Shown: positions 8,917 to 17,639, numbered from the stretch's first letter. The stretch is 64,000 nt of DNA from Caldilineaceae bacterium (GCA_022823185.1 JAJDXQ010000013.1:233145-297144), one strand, 5' to 3'. Notes: generated by a model not told the origin, from the letters alone. A program made the numbers and translations.

Positions 8917-9998
8917 GTTTCCAGGGCCAGTTTTTGTTGTTGGCGGCCGATGACGCTGTTGAGAAGAATCAGGAGGGCGGCGGCGAGAACGACCATCACA
9001 GCGATGTCGATAAAGATGTCAGCAAAGCCGGCGCCGTTTTGCGTCACTTCGAGCAGGGGGCTCATAAGATAGTAGGTCGGGAAAATGCGGCCGATCCACT
9101 CGGGAACCTGTGGAAATATCTTGAGGATGCCGGGCGCGTAGAGCAGGATGCCGGCGGCCTTGATGATTCCCATGAAGGTATCCATGTCTTTAGAGACGGA
9201 GCCGAGAATGATGCCGAAGACAGAGGACATAAGTCCGCCAAGGGCAATGACGAGCAGAAGCAGGGCGATATGGCCGGCAAAGGCGCCGTTGAGCAGCAGA
9301 ATGATGACGGCCATGAGGGCGCTGAGGATGAACCCCATCAGCGTCTTGGAAAGATAGACGTCGAGCAGCGTGGCCGGTGTGGTGGTGAGGGCGATGAGCG
9401 TGTGTTTTTGCCGCTCATCGATCAGTGAGGTGGCGGGAATGAAGAGGCCGCCGAGAACGATGGACATGATCAGCAGGAGCGGGAGCAGGCGTTGGGACCA
9501 GGTCAGGTTGTTGGCGCTGCCCAGCTGTTCGGCATTGACGCCGATGGGGAGCTGGTCGATGCCGCTGCCGATGCCTTCGGCCATGGCGCGGCCGACGGCT
9601 GATTCGAGGAGGAGGAGATTGCGCACGCCGGCCTCGCCCCAGCGGTAAACGGTGAAGTCGACCTGCGCGCTGTCGCTCCGCATAGCCTCGGCGAAGCCGG
9701 CGGGCAGGCTGAGGCCAATCTCTTCGGCGCCTCGTTCGACGGCGCGCGTGAGCGCGTCCTCCGAGCCGTAGAGCGTGGTGTTGATGCTGGGATGGTCGAG
9801 CAGCGGCTGGATGAACTGCTGACTGTCGGAGGCGTCGTAGATGCCGAGGCGCGGTGTCTGCGCGAGGAGGTCGCCGAAGACGAGCGCGATCAGGAGGCTG
9901 AGAACGACCGGCATCACGAGCACGTAGATGCTCATGAAGTTGGTCGCGCCGAGGCGCGCTTCCTTGCCAAGCAGAATCAGAATGCGCTGAATATCCAT
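8913..9998 (-). CDS. ABC-2 type exporter permease with large extracellular loop
   Basis: This 361-residue protein has one N-terminal membrane segment (residues ~20-42), then ~130 residues of extracytoplasmic domain, then five C-terminal hydrophobic segments. This is the YhgE/NatB-like layout of ABC-2 permeases. The coupling segment TSLIDERQKHTLIALTTTPA sits after the second helix. It abuts the preceding permease by one base and overlaps the regulator gene by 4, so all are co-transcribed. With the permease at 9998-11056 and the ATPase at 11053 it should form the first exporter. Confidence 0.85.
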   Translation of the reverse strand: MDIQRILILLGKEARLGATNFMSIYVLVMPVVLSLLIALVFGDLLAQTPRLGIYDASDSQQFIQPLLDHPSINTTLYGSEDALTRAVERGAEEIGLSLPAGFAEAMRSDSAQVDFTVYRWGEAGVRNLLLLESAVGRAMAEGIGSGIDQLPIGVNAEQLGSANNLTWSQRLLPLLLIMSIVLGGLFIPATSLIDERQKHTLIALTTTPATLLDVYLSKTLMGFILSALMAVIILLLNGAFAGHIALLLLVIALGGLMSSVFGIILGSVSKDMDTFMGIIKAAGILLYAPGILKIFPQVPEWIGRIFPTYYLMSPLLEVTQNGAGFADIFIDIAVMVVLAAALLILLNSVIGRQQQKLALET

Positions 9999-11056
9999 CA
10001 GAACTTTCTCCTTATGGCGGTTGTTCCGATCGCCAGCGTAGCGGCGCCGCCGATGAGCAGCATCGCCAGGTTGCGGCTCACATCTGCCCAGCCTGCGCCG
10101 AAGTTGAGGATGCGGTGCAGAGAATCAACAAAGTAGTAGGAGGGGATGATCTCCATCCACCCGGTCGAGAGGCCGGGCAGCAGAACGGTCATGCTTGGGA
10201 TGACCATCGGTATGATGAATACAATGGCCCAGGCCATGGCCGAGGTGTTGTCCTTGGCGAGCGCGGCAACGAAAAAACCAGTGCCCACCATGAGGAAGCT
10301 GCCCAGCAGAAGAGTCGTCAATAGCAGTAGGGTCGATACGCCCAGAACACCCATGACGGCGCTGAGGAAGAGGAGCTGGCCGAAGGCCAGGATCAGGCCC
10401 ATCAGAGCTTTGCCGGCGAAGAACTGGTGCAGGCGCAGGGGCCCGGTAATGAGGGCGCGGGCAGTGCCGTTTTCTACGTCGCGGTTGAGGAGTGTCGCCA
10501 GCCCGAATATCTCAATCATCACGATAAAGACGAGGAAGAGCGGCACGAAGCGGTCGCGCAAGGAGAGGGGCGCGCCCATCAGATCGTTGCCTAGCACGAA
10601 TTCAGTCTCATTGAACCGCGTCAGGTTCGCCAGCGTTTCGGGATTGACGGCATTGGCGAAGAGCACGAGCACGTCGTGGAAGATCTGCCTGGCTTCAGCG
10701 GGGACGCCGGGCGCGTAGTAGGCGTTCAGCTCGACCGCCTCGCCGCGGGCGGCGGCCGCGGACAGATCCGCTGGCAGAGAGAGTCCGACGAAGTAATCAC
10801 CTGTCTCCTGCAACGCGGTCAGCATTTCGGCCTCGGTGTCGAAGAGGACGTAGTCTCCGGGTTCATCAGTAAGACGCTGGTAGAGGGCCGACTCCCGGTC
10901 CTCGATGTAAAAGGCCATGCCGAGGCTTTCATCCACCTGGTCGGGGATCAGAAAGTAGATGATGGGGTAGAGAACCAGCCCCAGGGCGGTAACGATGAGA
11001 AAAAAACGGTTGCGGACAAAAAGCTTGATATCCTTGACGACAAGCGTGCCGATCAT
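9998..11056 (-). CDS. ABC-2 type exporter permease with large extracellular loop
   Basis: This 352-residue protein has the same layout as its downstream neighbour: an N-terminal helix (about 18-38), a soluble loop of ~140 residues and five C-terminal helices. The motif ATLLNRDVENGTARALITGPLR follows the second membrane segment. It overlaps the ATPase gene by 4 bases. The two permeases are distant paralogues, consistent with a heterodimeric translocator. Nothing in the sequence identifies the cargo. NatAB-like sodium export, lipid export and peptide export are all possible. Confidence 0.85.
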   Translation of the reverse strand: MIGTLVVKDIKLFVRNRFFLIVTALGLVLYPIIYFLIPDQVDESLGMAFYIEDRESALYQRLTDEPGDYVLFDTEAEMLTALQETGDYFVGLSLPADLSAAAARGEAVELNAYYAPGVPAEARQIFHDVLVLFANAVNPETLANLTRFNETEFVLGNDLMGAPLSLRDRFVPLFLVFIVMIEIFGLATLLNRDVENGTARALITGPLRLHQFFAGKALMGLILAFGQLLFLSAVMGVLGVSTLLLLTTLLLGSFLMVGTGFFVAALAKDNTSAMAWAIVFIIPMVIPSMTVLLPGLSTGWMEIIPSYYFVDSLHRILNFGAGWADVSRNLAMLLIGGAATLAIGTTAIRRKF

Positions 11057-11919
11057 CCCTGTAACCCCCTGCCGGTGATATCGAAGAAGATATCTTCCAG
11101 CGTTGCCTCTTCGCTGTGGACGGTGAGGATGCGCTCGTTCTTGAAGAGATCGAAGACGGCTTGGGGAGTCTGGTCTTCGTCGAGCGTGATCTCGCGTTCC
11201 TCGGCGCCGCCGTCGGGCAGCTCGACCTCGACCTTGAGGGCGCGCATGCCGAAGCGCTGCTTGAGGCGGGCCGGCGTGTCGAGCGCGACGATCCTGCCCT
11301 GGTTGAGGAAGGCGACGCGGTCAGAGAGCTTGTCGGCCTCGACCATATCGTGCGTGGTCAGGAAGACGGTTGTTCCTTCCTTGGTGGCGTTGCGGATCAG
11401 GGCGTGGATCGTCTCGGTGGAGACGGGGTCGAGGCCGTCGGTCGGCTCGTCCAGGAAGAGCATTCTGGGGTCGCTGACAAGGGCGCGCGCCATCATGAGG
11501 CGCTGTTTCATGCCCTTGGAGTAGCTGGCGACATGCTCCTTTTCGCGGCCGCCGAGGCCGACCTTTTCGAGCAGGCCCATGGCATCGAAATCGGACACTT
11601 TGTAGAGCTTGGCGAAGAGGTCGAGGTTTTCGACAGCGCTCATCTGCTCGTAGAGATTGGTGGACTCGAAGGAGATGCCGATCTCCTGCTGCACCTGTTT
11701 GCGCTCCTTGACGATGTCCATACCCATCAGCGAGGCCGACCCTTTCTGCGGCGTGAGCTGTCCGGTCAGCACTTTGACGACGGTAGATTTGCCGGCCCCG
11801 TTGGGGCCGAGGAAGCCGATGACTTCGCCTTCGGCCACGTCGAATGAGATGTCGTCCACGGCCAGGATGTCGCCGTAGCTGTAACTGAGATCTTTGACTT
11901 CAATCGCGGGTTGGGCCAT
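11053..11919 (-). CDS. ABC exporter ATP-binding subunit, first gene of exporter operon
   Basis: Start taken at the ATG ending at 11919 (MAQPAIEVKDLSYSYGD), because AAGGAG lies about 7 bases upstream. A longer frame from 11946 lacks such a site. Motifs: Walker A GPNGAGKST, signature YSKGMKQRL, Walker B MLFLDEPTDGLDP, H-loop FLTTHDM, then a C-terminal regulatory domain ending TLEDIFFDITGR. It is the promoter-proximal gene of a seven-gene operon running to 5983. It shares the C-terminal EATLEDIF signature with the second ATPase, so the two ATPase-permease sets may come from an old duplication. Confidence 0.92.
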   Translation of the reverse strand: MAQPAIEVKDLSYSYGDILAVDDISFDVAEGEVIGFLGPNGAGKSTVVKVLTGQLTPQKGSASLMGMDIVKERKQVQQEIGISFESTNLYEQMSAVENLDLFAKLYKVSDFDAMGLLEKVGLGGREKEHVASYSKGMKQRLMMARALVSDPRMLFLDEPTDGLDPVSTETIHALIRNATKEGTTVFLTTHDMVEADKLSDRVAFLNQGRIVALDTPARLKQRFGMRALKVEVELPDGGAEEREITLDEDQTPQAVFDLFKNERILTVHSEEATLEDIFFDITGRGLQG

Positions 11920-12009
11920 GCTGCTGCTCCTTACAGCGGGACGCAAGCGCCGGCGGGGGAGGTGATCCCAGCCGCCGGTGGAGCGGAAATTAGAAGATAG
12001 TGCTTGGAC

Positions 12010-12038
12010 AGCCTAGCATGTTCTGTCTGTTCAGTCAA
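12010..12038 (-). promoter_or_regulatory. Predicted sigma70 promoter of the exporter operon
   Basis: On the minus strand, TTGACT (12033-12038) is followed after 17 bases by TAGGCT (12010-12015). The -35 box is a 5/6 match and the -10 box is weak. It lies about 90 bases upstream of the ATPase start. The -35 element falls inside the palindrome at 12021-12054, as expected for a repressed promoter. Confidence 0.55.
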
Positions 12039-12054
12039 TACCGAACAAACAGAA
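12021..12054. promoter_or_regulatory. Palindromic operator candidate upstream of exporter operon
   Basis: The left arm TTCTGTCTGTTCAG (12021-12034) and right arm CCGAACAAACAGAA (12041-12054) are inverted repeats matching at 12 of 14 positions, separated by TCAATA. The size suits a dimeric winged-helix regulator, and the only regulator gene in the operon is of the GbsR/MarR type. Confidence 0.65.
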
Positions 12055-12395
12055 TTATCTGACGACTGCCTGACAGTTGGCGGACGACAGGAGCGCGATA
12101 AGCGCTGTCTGATCAGGGGAGGGGCGGAACGCGGTTTTTGCGCAGCTGTGGGCGCTGCCCTGCCTCATACGCGCACATAGTCGGGATCGAGCAGCGCGAG
12201 CAAGCCCAGAAGCCCCATGTTGACGAAGAGGAGAGGCGCCAAAGGGGGGCGCGGTTTGGGCGGGAAATTCTGGTTTCGCGCGCGATGGCGTATACTCCTT
12301 TGACGGGCCGCGGCCTTGGGCGGCGGGCCCGGTCAAGACACTCGCGAGCTCCAAAGAGAGGCGATAAGGAAGAGGGACGAGGAGAACCAATAGCT
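12055..12395. other. Intergenic region between exporter operon and aldo/keto reductase
   Basis: Divergent upstream region of two genes. Several overlapping frames run through it but none has a recognisable protein, and a frame read through from 12138 into the reductase lacks a ribosome binding site. No clear + strand promoter was identified. Confidence 0.5.
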
Positions 12396-13211
12396 ATGGA
12401 GACTTTGACGCTCAATGACGGAGGCCGTCTTCCCGTGCTGGGGTTGGGCACCTGGCAGATGGGCGGCGGCCGCAGCCGCGACTATTCGCGGGATGACGAG
12501 ATGGTCGCCATCATCCGGGATGCGATCGCTATGGGGTATACGCATATCGACACGGCAGAGTTGTACGGGGTCGGTCACTGCGAGGAGCTGGTGGGGCGGG
12601 CAATGCAGGAGTTCGCGCGCGAGGAAATCTTCCTGACGACGAAGGTCTTGGCGGACAATTTGCGCTACGACGATCTGCTACGGGCGCTGGACCGCAGCCT
12701 GGAACATTTGCAGACGGAATATGCCGACATGTATCTCATTCACTGGCCCAATCCAAACGTGCCGCTGGAGGAGACGTTCAGGGCGCTGAACCGGGTGGCG
12801 GCGGATGGCCGGGTGAAGCGGATCGGCGTGAGTAACTTTGATGTTCCGTTGCTGCGCGAAGCGCAGGAACTGTGCAATACGCCGGTTGTGACGAACCAGG
12901 TGCGCTACAATCTTTACTCTCGGGAGCCTGAGGAGAACGGGCTGTTGCGCTACTGCCAGGAGAACAATGTCGTGCTGACCGCGTATTGTCCGTTGAAGGA
13001 CGGTGTGATGCAGGACGAGACGGTACAGGCGGTGGCGCGGAAGCACGGCGCGTCGGCGGCGCAGGTTGCCATTCGCTGGCTGACGCGGCAACCGCAGGTG
13101 GTGACAATCCCGATGTCGACCAACCGCGACCATCTGCGGCAGAATGTCGAGGCACTGACGCTGGCGTTGGATGATGAGGATGTGCAGCGGCTGAACGAGG
13201 TTTCGATGTAG
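12396..13211 (+). CDS. Aldo/keto reductase
   Basis: Start at ATG 12396 with GAGGAG about 10 bases upstream. The frame is open further upstream, but the family's N-terminus (LNDGGRLPVLGLGTW) begins here. The catalytic tetrad is complete: D52 and Y57 in HIDTAELYG, K83 in TTKV, H116 in IHWP. The NADP-binding C-terminal elements IPMSTNRDHLRQN are present. The 271-residue TIM barrel is of the 2,5-diketo-gluconate reductase/AKR5-like class, soluble and NADPH-dependent. Its physiological carbonyl substrate cannot be named. It stands alone, with tldD following 43 bases later. Confidence 0.92.
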   Translation: METLTLNDGGRLPVLGLGTWQMGGGRSRDYSRDDEMVAIIRDAIAMGYTHIDTAELYGVGHCEELVGRAMQEFAREEIFLTTKVLADNLRYDDLLRALDRSLEHLQTEYADMYLIHWPNPNVPLEETFRALNRVAADGRVKRIGVSNFDVPLLREAQELCNTPVVTNQVRYNLYSREPEENGLLRYCQENNVVLTAYCPLKDGVMQDETVQAVARKHGASAAQVAIRWLTRQPQVVTIPMSTNRDHLRQNVEALTLALDDEDVQRLNEVSM

Positions 13212-13254
13212 TGAGAGGTACAGGCTACTTTTTTTTGTCGTGACAGGAGAACCT

Positions 13255-14643
13255 ATGCTTCCGAATGAATCGATTCGCCGGGTGTTGGAGGCCGGGCTGG
13301 CGAAGGGCGCCGACCTGGCAGAAGTCTATCTGGAGAACAAGGAAAGTCTTTCGCTGACGCTGGACGAGGGCCGCCTGGAAAAGGCGACACAGGGCAACGA
13401 CATCGGGGGCGGCGTGCGGGTCTTCTATGGAAACAACGCGGCCTACGCCTACACCGACGATCTGACGGAGGCGTCGCTGATCGAGGCGGCCGGCGTTGCC
13501 GCGGCCGCGGGCCAGAACGCGAACAATGCGCAGGTGTGCGCCGATCTGACAAAGGGAGAGAGTCCGGTCGTTTCCCGGGTCGAGCGCCCATTCGAGGAGA
13601 TGTCGACGCAGGAGAAGGCCGGCATTTTGCGGCAGATGGATGACGTCACACGGCAGCGCAGCCCGCATATTGTCAGCGTGCAGTGCGGCTACACGGAGAC
13701 GCGGCGCAGGGTCTGGGTCTACAACTCCGACGGTGTGTGGGCGGAGGATGACCGCTCCTTCCTCGAGTTTCAGGGGCAGGTGGCGGCGCAGAAGGGAGAG
13801 GTGCGCCAGTCCAGCGGCGCCGGGGTCGGCGGACAGGTCGGGCTGGAGTTTTTTGACGACCGCGACCCGGTGAAGATGATGCCGGAGGCGGCTGACACGG
13901 CGCTGCTGATGTTGGACGCGCGGCCGGCGCCGGCCGGCGAGATGCCGGTCGTGATCACGAACGGCTGGGGCGGTGTTCTCTTCCACGAGGCCTGCGGCCA
14001 CTGTATGGAGGCGGACTTTATCACGAAGGGGGCATCGGCCTACACGGGGCTGGTGTGCGAGAAGGTGGGGCCGGACTTCCTGACCGCGTACGACGACGGC
14101 ACGATCCCGGGCCGGCGGGGGACGATGCGCTTCGATGACGAGGGCGCGCCGACGAACCGGACTGTGCTGATCGAGAACGGCATTCTGAAAGAGTACATGT
14201 GGGACCTGACGGAGGCGCGGCGGGCAGGCCGCGAGTCGACGGGCAACGGGCGGCGGCAGTCCTTCCGCCACATGCCGATGCCGCGCATGACGAACACCTA
14301 CATTGACGCGGGCCCGCACGACCCGGAGGAGATCATCGGCTCGGTGAAGAAGGGGCTGTACGCTAAAAGGCTGGGCGGCGGCCAGGTGGAGATTGGCCGC
14401 GGCGATTACGTCTTTACGGTGACGGAAGGCTGGCTGATCGAGGACGGCAAGCTGACGGCGCCGGTGCGCGGCGCGACGCTGGTCGGCAACGGCCCGGAAA
14501 CACTGCGCCAGATCGACATGATCGGAACCGATATGTCGCTGGACCCGGGGCGGGGCATGTGCGGAAAAGGACAGTGGGCGCGGGTAAGCGTCGGCCAGCC
14601 CACGGTGCGCGTGCCGAAGCTGACGGTTGGCGGCACGGAATGA
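13255..14643 (+). CDS. tldD: Metalloprotease TldD
   Basis: Start chosen at ATG 13255 behind AGGAGA (13244-13249). A GTG at 13240 in the same frame would add five residues and contains the ribosome site itself. The protein of 462 residues has the active-site zinc motif HEACGH at about residues 244-249, with the later glycine-rich TldD signatures (NGRRQSFRHMPMPRMTNTY). TldD with TldE forms a heterodimeric cage that degrades unfolded peptides and matures some RiPPs such as microcin B17. The partner gene follows directly, so the complex can form. No RiPP precursor was recognised nearby. Confidence 0.93.
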   Translation: MLPNESIRRVLEAGLAKGADLAEVYLENKESLSLTLDEGRLEKATQGNDIGGGVRVFYGNNAAYAYTDDLTEASLIEAAGVAAAAGQNANNAQVCADLTKGESPVVSRVERPFEEMSTQEKAGILRQMDDVTRQRSPHIVSVQCGYTETRRRVWVYNSDGVWAEDDRSFLEFQGQVAAQKGEVRQSSGAGVGGQVGLEFFDDRDPVKMMPEAADTALLMLDARPAPAGEMPVVITNGWGGVLFHEACGHCMEADFITKGASAYTGLVCEKVGPDFLTAYDDGTIPGRRGTMRFDDEGAPTNRTVLIENGILKEYMWDLTEARRAGRESTGNGRRQSFRHMPMPRMTNTYIDAGPHDPEEIIGSVKKGLYAKRLGGGQVEIGRGDYVFTVTEGWLIEDGKLTAPVRGATLVGNGPETLRQIDMIGTDMSLDPGRGMCGKGQWARVSVGQPTVRVPKLTVGGTE

Positions 14644-14648
14644 AAAGG

Positions 14649-14683
14649 CAGTGGTCAGTGGTCAGTGGTCAGTGGTCAGTGAT
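14649..14683. repeat. Tandem heptamer array (CAGTGGT)n between tldD and tldE
   Basis: Four exact CAGTGGT units (14649-14676) and one variant (CAGTGAT) start 6 bases after the tldD stop. This is the same unit and the same distance from a stop codon as the array at 5812. Confidence 0.85.
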
Positions 14684-14742
14684 CAGACTTTTGAGACATC
14701 AGATTATGCTGCGCCTTTGGCAGCGGGAGCAGGAGTATAAAC

Positions 14743-16107
14743 GTGGACTATCTTGAGTTTGCGCAGGACGTGGTTTCGCGGGCGGTCGAACGGGGCGTGG
14801 AGGCGGAAGCCTACGTCAATGTGGGACAGAATACGTCTGTCAATGTAGACCGCGGCGAGGTGGAGAAGCTCTCGCAGGCGGGCTCGAAGGGGCTGGGCGT
14901 GCGGGTGGTCCGGGACGGGAGCATGGGCTATGCCTACACGTCCGATTTTGGGACGGAAAGCGTCGAAAAGACGATCGAGGCGGCGGTCACGCTGGCCGAA
15001 GTCGCGGACGGCGATGCGCATCGAACGTTGCCGGCGCCGCGGCCTATCCCGGAGGATGATCTGGAGGTCTATGATCAGGCGATCGTGGATCTGCCGATCG
15101 GGCGCAAGGTTGAGATGGCGAGACGGATTGAGAAGGCCGCCCTGCGCTTCGACGAACGCGTTGTGTTGACCAATCGCTGCACGCTGCTCAGCCAGTACGG
15201 GACGGTGGCGGTCGCCAACTCCAAGGGGATCGCCGGCAGTTACGACAAGAGCTTCATTGGCGGCTTTGTAATGGCGATGGCTGCGGACGAGAATGACCGA
15301 TCGGTGGCGTTTGGGTTCGACTTTGGCTCGCGGCTGGCGGATTTCAAGCCCACCGCGGTCGGAAAAGATGCCGCGCGCAAGGCGGTGGGGATGTTGGGGG
15401 GCAGGCCGGTGCCGACGCAGCGGGCCTCTGTCGTCTATTCGCCGATGGCGGCGACGAGCGTGCTGGGCGCGCTTTCGCGGGCGCTTGGCGCGGACGCAAT
15501 GCAGCGCAATCGGTCCTTCCTGGAGGGAAAGATCGGAGAGACGGTGGCAGCGGATATGGTCACCGTGCTCGACAACGGGCGCTTGCCGGGCGGAATCGCG
15601 ACGCGGCCGTTTGACGATGAGGGCGTCCCGACCGCCGCGACGCGGCTGATCGACGAGGGCGTCCTGCAGACGGCGCTGCATGACCATTACACGGCAACCC
15701 GCGACGGGACGGCCAGCTCGACCGGCAACGCCAACCGCCGTTCCCACGCAACGATGCCGGCGCTGGACGCGAGCAATTTTTACTTCCAGCCGGGGCAGGA
15801 GACGCCGGAGGAGGTGATCGGCGGTGTTGATCAGGGGCTGTACGTGGAGAGCGTGATGAACACGGCGAGCATCAACCCAGTCAGCGGCGACTATTCGATC
15901 TCGGCGAAGGGTTTTTGGATCGAGAACGGCGAGTTGAGCCATCCTGTAAACGAGGTGACAATTGCGCTGCCGCTGCAGGAGCTGCTGCGCAATGTCAAGG
16001 CGGTCGGCAACGATCTGACGTTTGTGCCAATGATGGGCGCGCTGGGGTCGCCGACGATCCGGGTGGACGGGGTAATGATTGGCGGCCTGACCGCGGAGGC
16101 ACAATAG
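14743..16107 (+). CDS. tldE: TldE/PmbA, inactive partner of TldD
   Basis: GTG start at 14743 with GCAGGAG about 8 bases upstream. The protein of 454 residues shares the two-domain TldD/PmbA fold (N-terminal ...DVVSRAVERGVEAEAYVNVG, C-terminal ...PTIRVDGVMIGGLT). It lacks a HExxxH zinc motif, as expected for TldE. Conserved blocks such as TASSTGNANRRSHATMPALD correspond to the TldD glycine-rich region. It forms the second half of the TldDE proteolytic chamber. A short GGGGG/CCCCC hairpin (16113-16130) follows the stop but has no T-run. Confidence 0.92.
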   Translation: MDYLEFAQDVVSRAVERGVEAEAYVNVGQNTSVNVDRGEVEKLSQAGSKGLGVRVVRDGSMGYAYTSDFGTESVEKTIEAAVTLAEVADGDAHRTLPAPRPIPEDDLEVYDQAIVDLPIGRKVEMARRIEKAALRFDERVVLTNRCTLLSQYGTVAVANSKGIAGSYDKSFIGGFVMAMAADENDRSVAFGFDFGSRLADFKPTAVGKDAARKAVGMLGGRPVPTQRASVVYSPMAATSVLGALSRALGADAMQRNRSFLEGKIGETVAADMVTVLDNGRLPGGIATRPFDDEGVPTAATRLIDEGVLQTALHDHYTATRDGTASSTGNANRRSHATMPALDASNFYFQPGQETPEEVIGGVDQGLYVESVMNTASINPVSGDYSISAKGFWIENGELSHPVNEVTIALPLQELLRNVKAVGNDLTFVPMMGALGSPTIRVDGVMIGGLTAEAQ

Positions 16108-16322
16108 GAGTAGGGGGCTTACGAACCCCCCGCGCCTCGCACACAACCACCCACTTGCCATTGCCGTCCTGACCACTGCTGTTCTGACCCCTCACGCATG
16201 CAGCCGTCATCGAATGTGATCGGCAACTTGAGAAGCAAGTCGGATTTTCGACGCGGAACCTGGCAACAGAAGGGGATCGTCAGCCTGCGAGTAAGCATTG
16301 AACGTCCGGCAAGTGAAGACGC

Positions 16323-16604
16323 ATGATGTCACGATGCGCTCATGCAAGAGCCAAGACGGCGGCGTACGTCCTGGATATGGCGGTCATGCACGCCATCATT
16401 TCTCGCGAAGACTACGATTATCTGACCGACATGATGAAGTATCGAAACGCGATTGCCCGCGGTTTTGATGTCAACGGGTTCAGCGACGAGAAGGTGATGG
16501 AGTTGTTCGGGGTTGTTGCGCGGCTGCTGGATTCGAAGCCTGAGGTGGTATGGTGGCGCCGGGAGACGGTTTGCAATGCCAGTGGTTTTCGCCATTTACT
16601 CTGA
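16323..16604 (+). pseudogene. HEPN-like domain remnant
   Basis: The segment SREDYDYLTDMMKYRNAIARGFD resembles the end of HEPN-like domains, which carry RN(A/x)xxHGF. Here the histidine of R-x4-H is arginine (RNAIARGF), so an RNase centre would be dead. There is no full-length domain upstream, and the last ~20 residues (RRETVCNASGFRHLL) look like out-of-frame sequence. It is best read as a decayed fragment. The 215 bases before it hold no recognisable gene. It sits directly upstream of the vapBC-like pair. Confidence 0.4.
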
Positions 16605-16618
16605 AACGGTAGGGGAAA

Positions 16619-16894
16619 ATGACCAACGTTCAGATCGAAATCTCTGATGCAGATCGCGAGCGCTTCGTTCGCCAGGCTCGTCGCGAAGGCATGACGCTGA
16701 GCGGGTGGTTGTACGCCGCTGCCTGCGAACGGCTTGAAAGTCGTCAGCGGGCCAAACCCTTCGCCTCCGTGGAAGATGTTACGGCCTTCTTCCGCGCCTG
16801 CGATGATCTGGCCGGCCCTGCAGAGGAGCCGGACTGGAGCGAGCCTTTGCGTGTTATCGAAGCGTCGCGCGCAGACAAAGTGGCTGGCGCGTGA
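16619..16894 (+). CDS. VapB-type antitoxin (ribbon-helix-helix-like)
   Basis: A 91-residue protein starting MTNVQIEISDADRERFVRQARREGMTLSGWLYAAACERL, the pattern of short ribbon-helix-helix DNA-binding antitoxins. An acidic C-terminal tail (AEEPDWSEPLRVIEASR) could wrap the toxin. Its stop overlaps the GTG start of the PIN-domain gene by four bases, the standard arrangement for vapBC. It would repress its own promoter and neutralise VapC, but the toxin here is damaged, so the antitoxin may be a survivor. Confidence 0.7.
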   Translation: MTNVQIEISDADRERFVRQARREGMTLSGWLYAAACERLESRQRAKPFASVEDVTAFFRACDDLAGPAEEPDWSEPLRVIEASRADKVAGA

Positions 16895-17133
16895 TTTTTG
16901 TCGATACAAACCTCTTCATCTACGCCGTGGGCCGCCCTCATCCACTGCGCGGTCCAGCGCGGGCGTTCTTTGCGGAGTCGATCGGGCAGCGGGGCAGGCT
17001 ATGCATCTCGGCAGAGGTTCTGCAGGCGCGCGACCTGTGTCATTTGGCGAGTTGCCTGCGGCGGGGCGTGCGCGAGATCAAGACCTTTGATCAGAGGCTT
17101 GCTGAGGTGAGCAGTTTCTTATTTTCCTCGTAG
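16891..17133 (+). pseudogene. VapC-type PIN-domain toxin with internal deletion
   Basis: Only 80 residues, against 125-140 for a PIN toxin. The start MIFVDTNLFIYA supplies the first catalytic aspartate and ISAEVLQ the glutamate. These are joined directly to ARDLCHLASCLRRGVREIKTFDQRL, which carries the third and fourth acidic residues. The ~50 residues that normally lie between (helices 3-5) are missing while the frame is intact. A deletion of this size should destroy the fold, so it is probably inactive although still an open frame. GTG start, overlapping the antitoxin by four bases. Confidence 0.65.
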
Positions 17134-17323
17134 CGCGGCACTTTTCCCCGGCAGTTATAGATTCGGCCCCTGAACGTCGATAACGCATTCCACGATTCGG
17201 GTGATCCTAATAACGGTCGACTATCATGCTGTGCGGGGAGATTGCCAGTTGCGAACTTTCGCGCGCGGGAGCGGCTATATTTTCTGTGGCTTTTACCATG
17301 GGTGGAAGTCGTTTCCACATTGA

Positions 17324-17628
17324 CGACGGCTGAGGAACTCTGGCAATACAACCCCATCCGCCTGCTCACCAAGCCGCGCAAAAACCAGAAAAAACAGCTC
17401 CCAGAACACACCCGCCGCCTCTACGACTCCGTCCGCCACATGATCGAAACAGTCAACAGTCAACTCGAAGCACAATTCTCGATTGAAACCACCCGCGCCC
17501 ATACTTTGTGGGGCTTGTGTGCTCGACTCTACACCAAAATGACTGCACATACCCTCTGCATTTGTATCAACCGTCTCTTGGGCGTACCTGACTATCTGAA
17601 AATCAAGCGATTGGCCTTTCACAACTAG
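17324..17628 (+). pseudogene. Transposase C-terminal remnant (DDE, IS982-like)
   Basis: The translation IETVNSQLEAQF followed by HTLWGLCARLYTKMTAHTLC and INRLLG is the C-terminal RNase H-fold end of a DDE transposase with the conserved ExxxxQL and arginine/lysine helix, closest to IS982-type enzymes. The frame can be extended back to 17242, but similarity begins only near 17324, so about two thirds of the gene is gone. No inverted repeats were identified. It abuts the first copy of the ~0.85 kb repeated element and lies where the GC skew changes sign. Confidence 0.55.
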
Positions 17629-17639
17629 CAAAAGGCCCT

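Noticed and set aside
14704..16176. 490-residue minus-strand ORF over tldE
   Set aside because: Antisense shadow with low-complexity composition. tldE is full length in the other direction.
17137..17330. dif recombination site at the skew switch
   Set aside because: I could not align any 28-base stretch convincingly to the XerC/XerD consensus arms.
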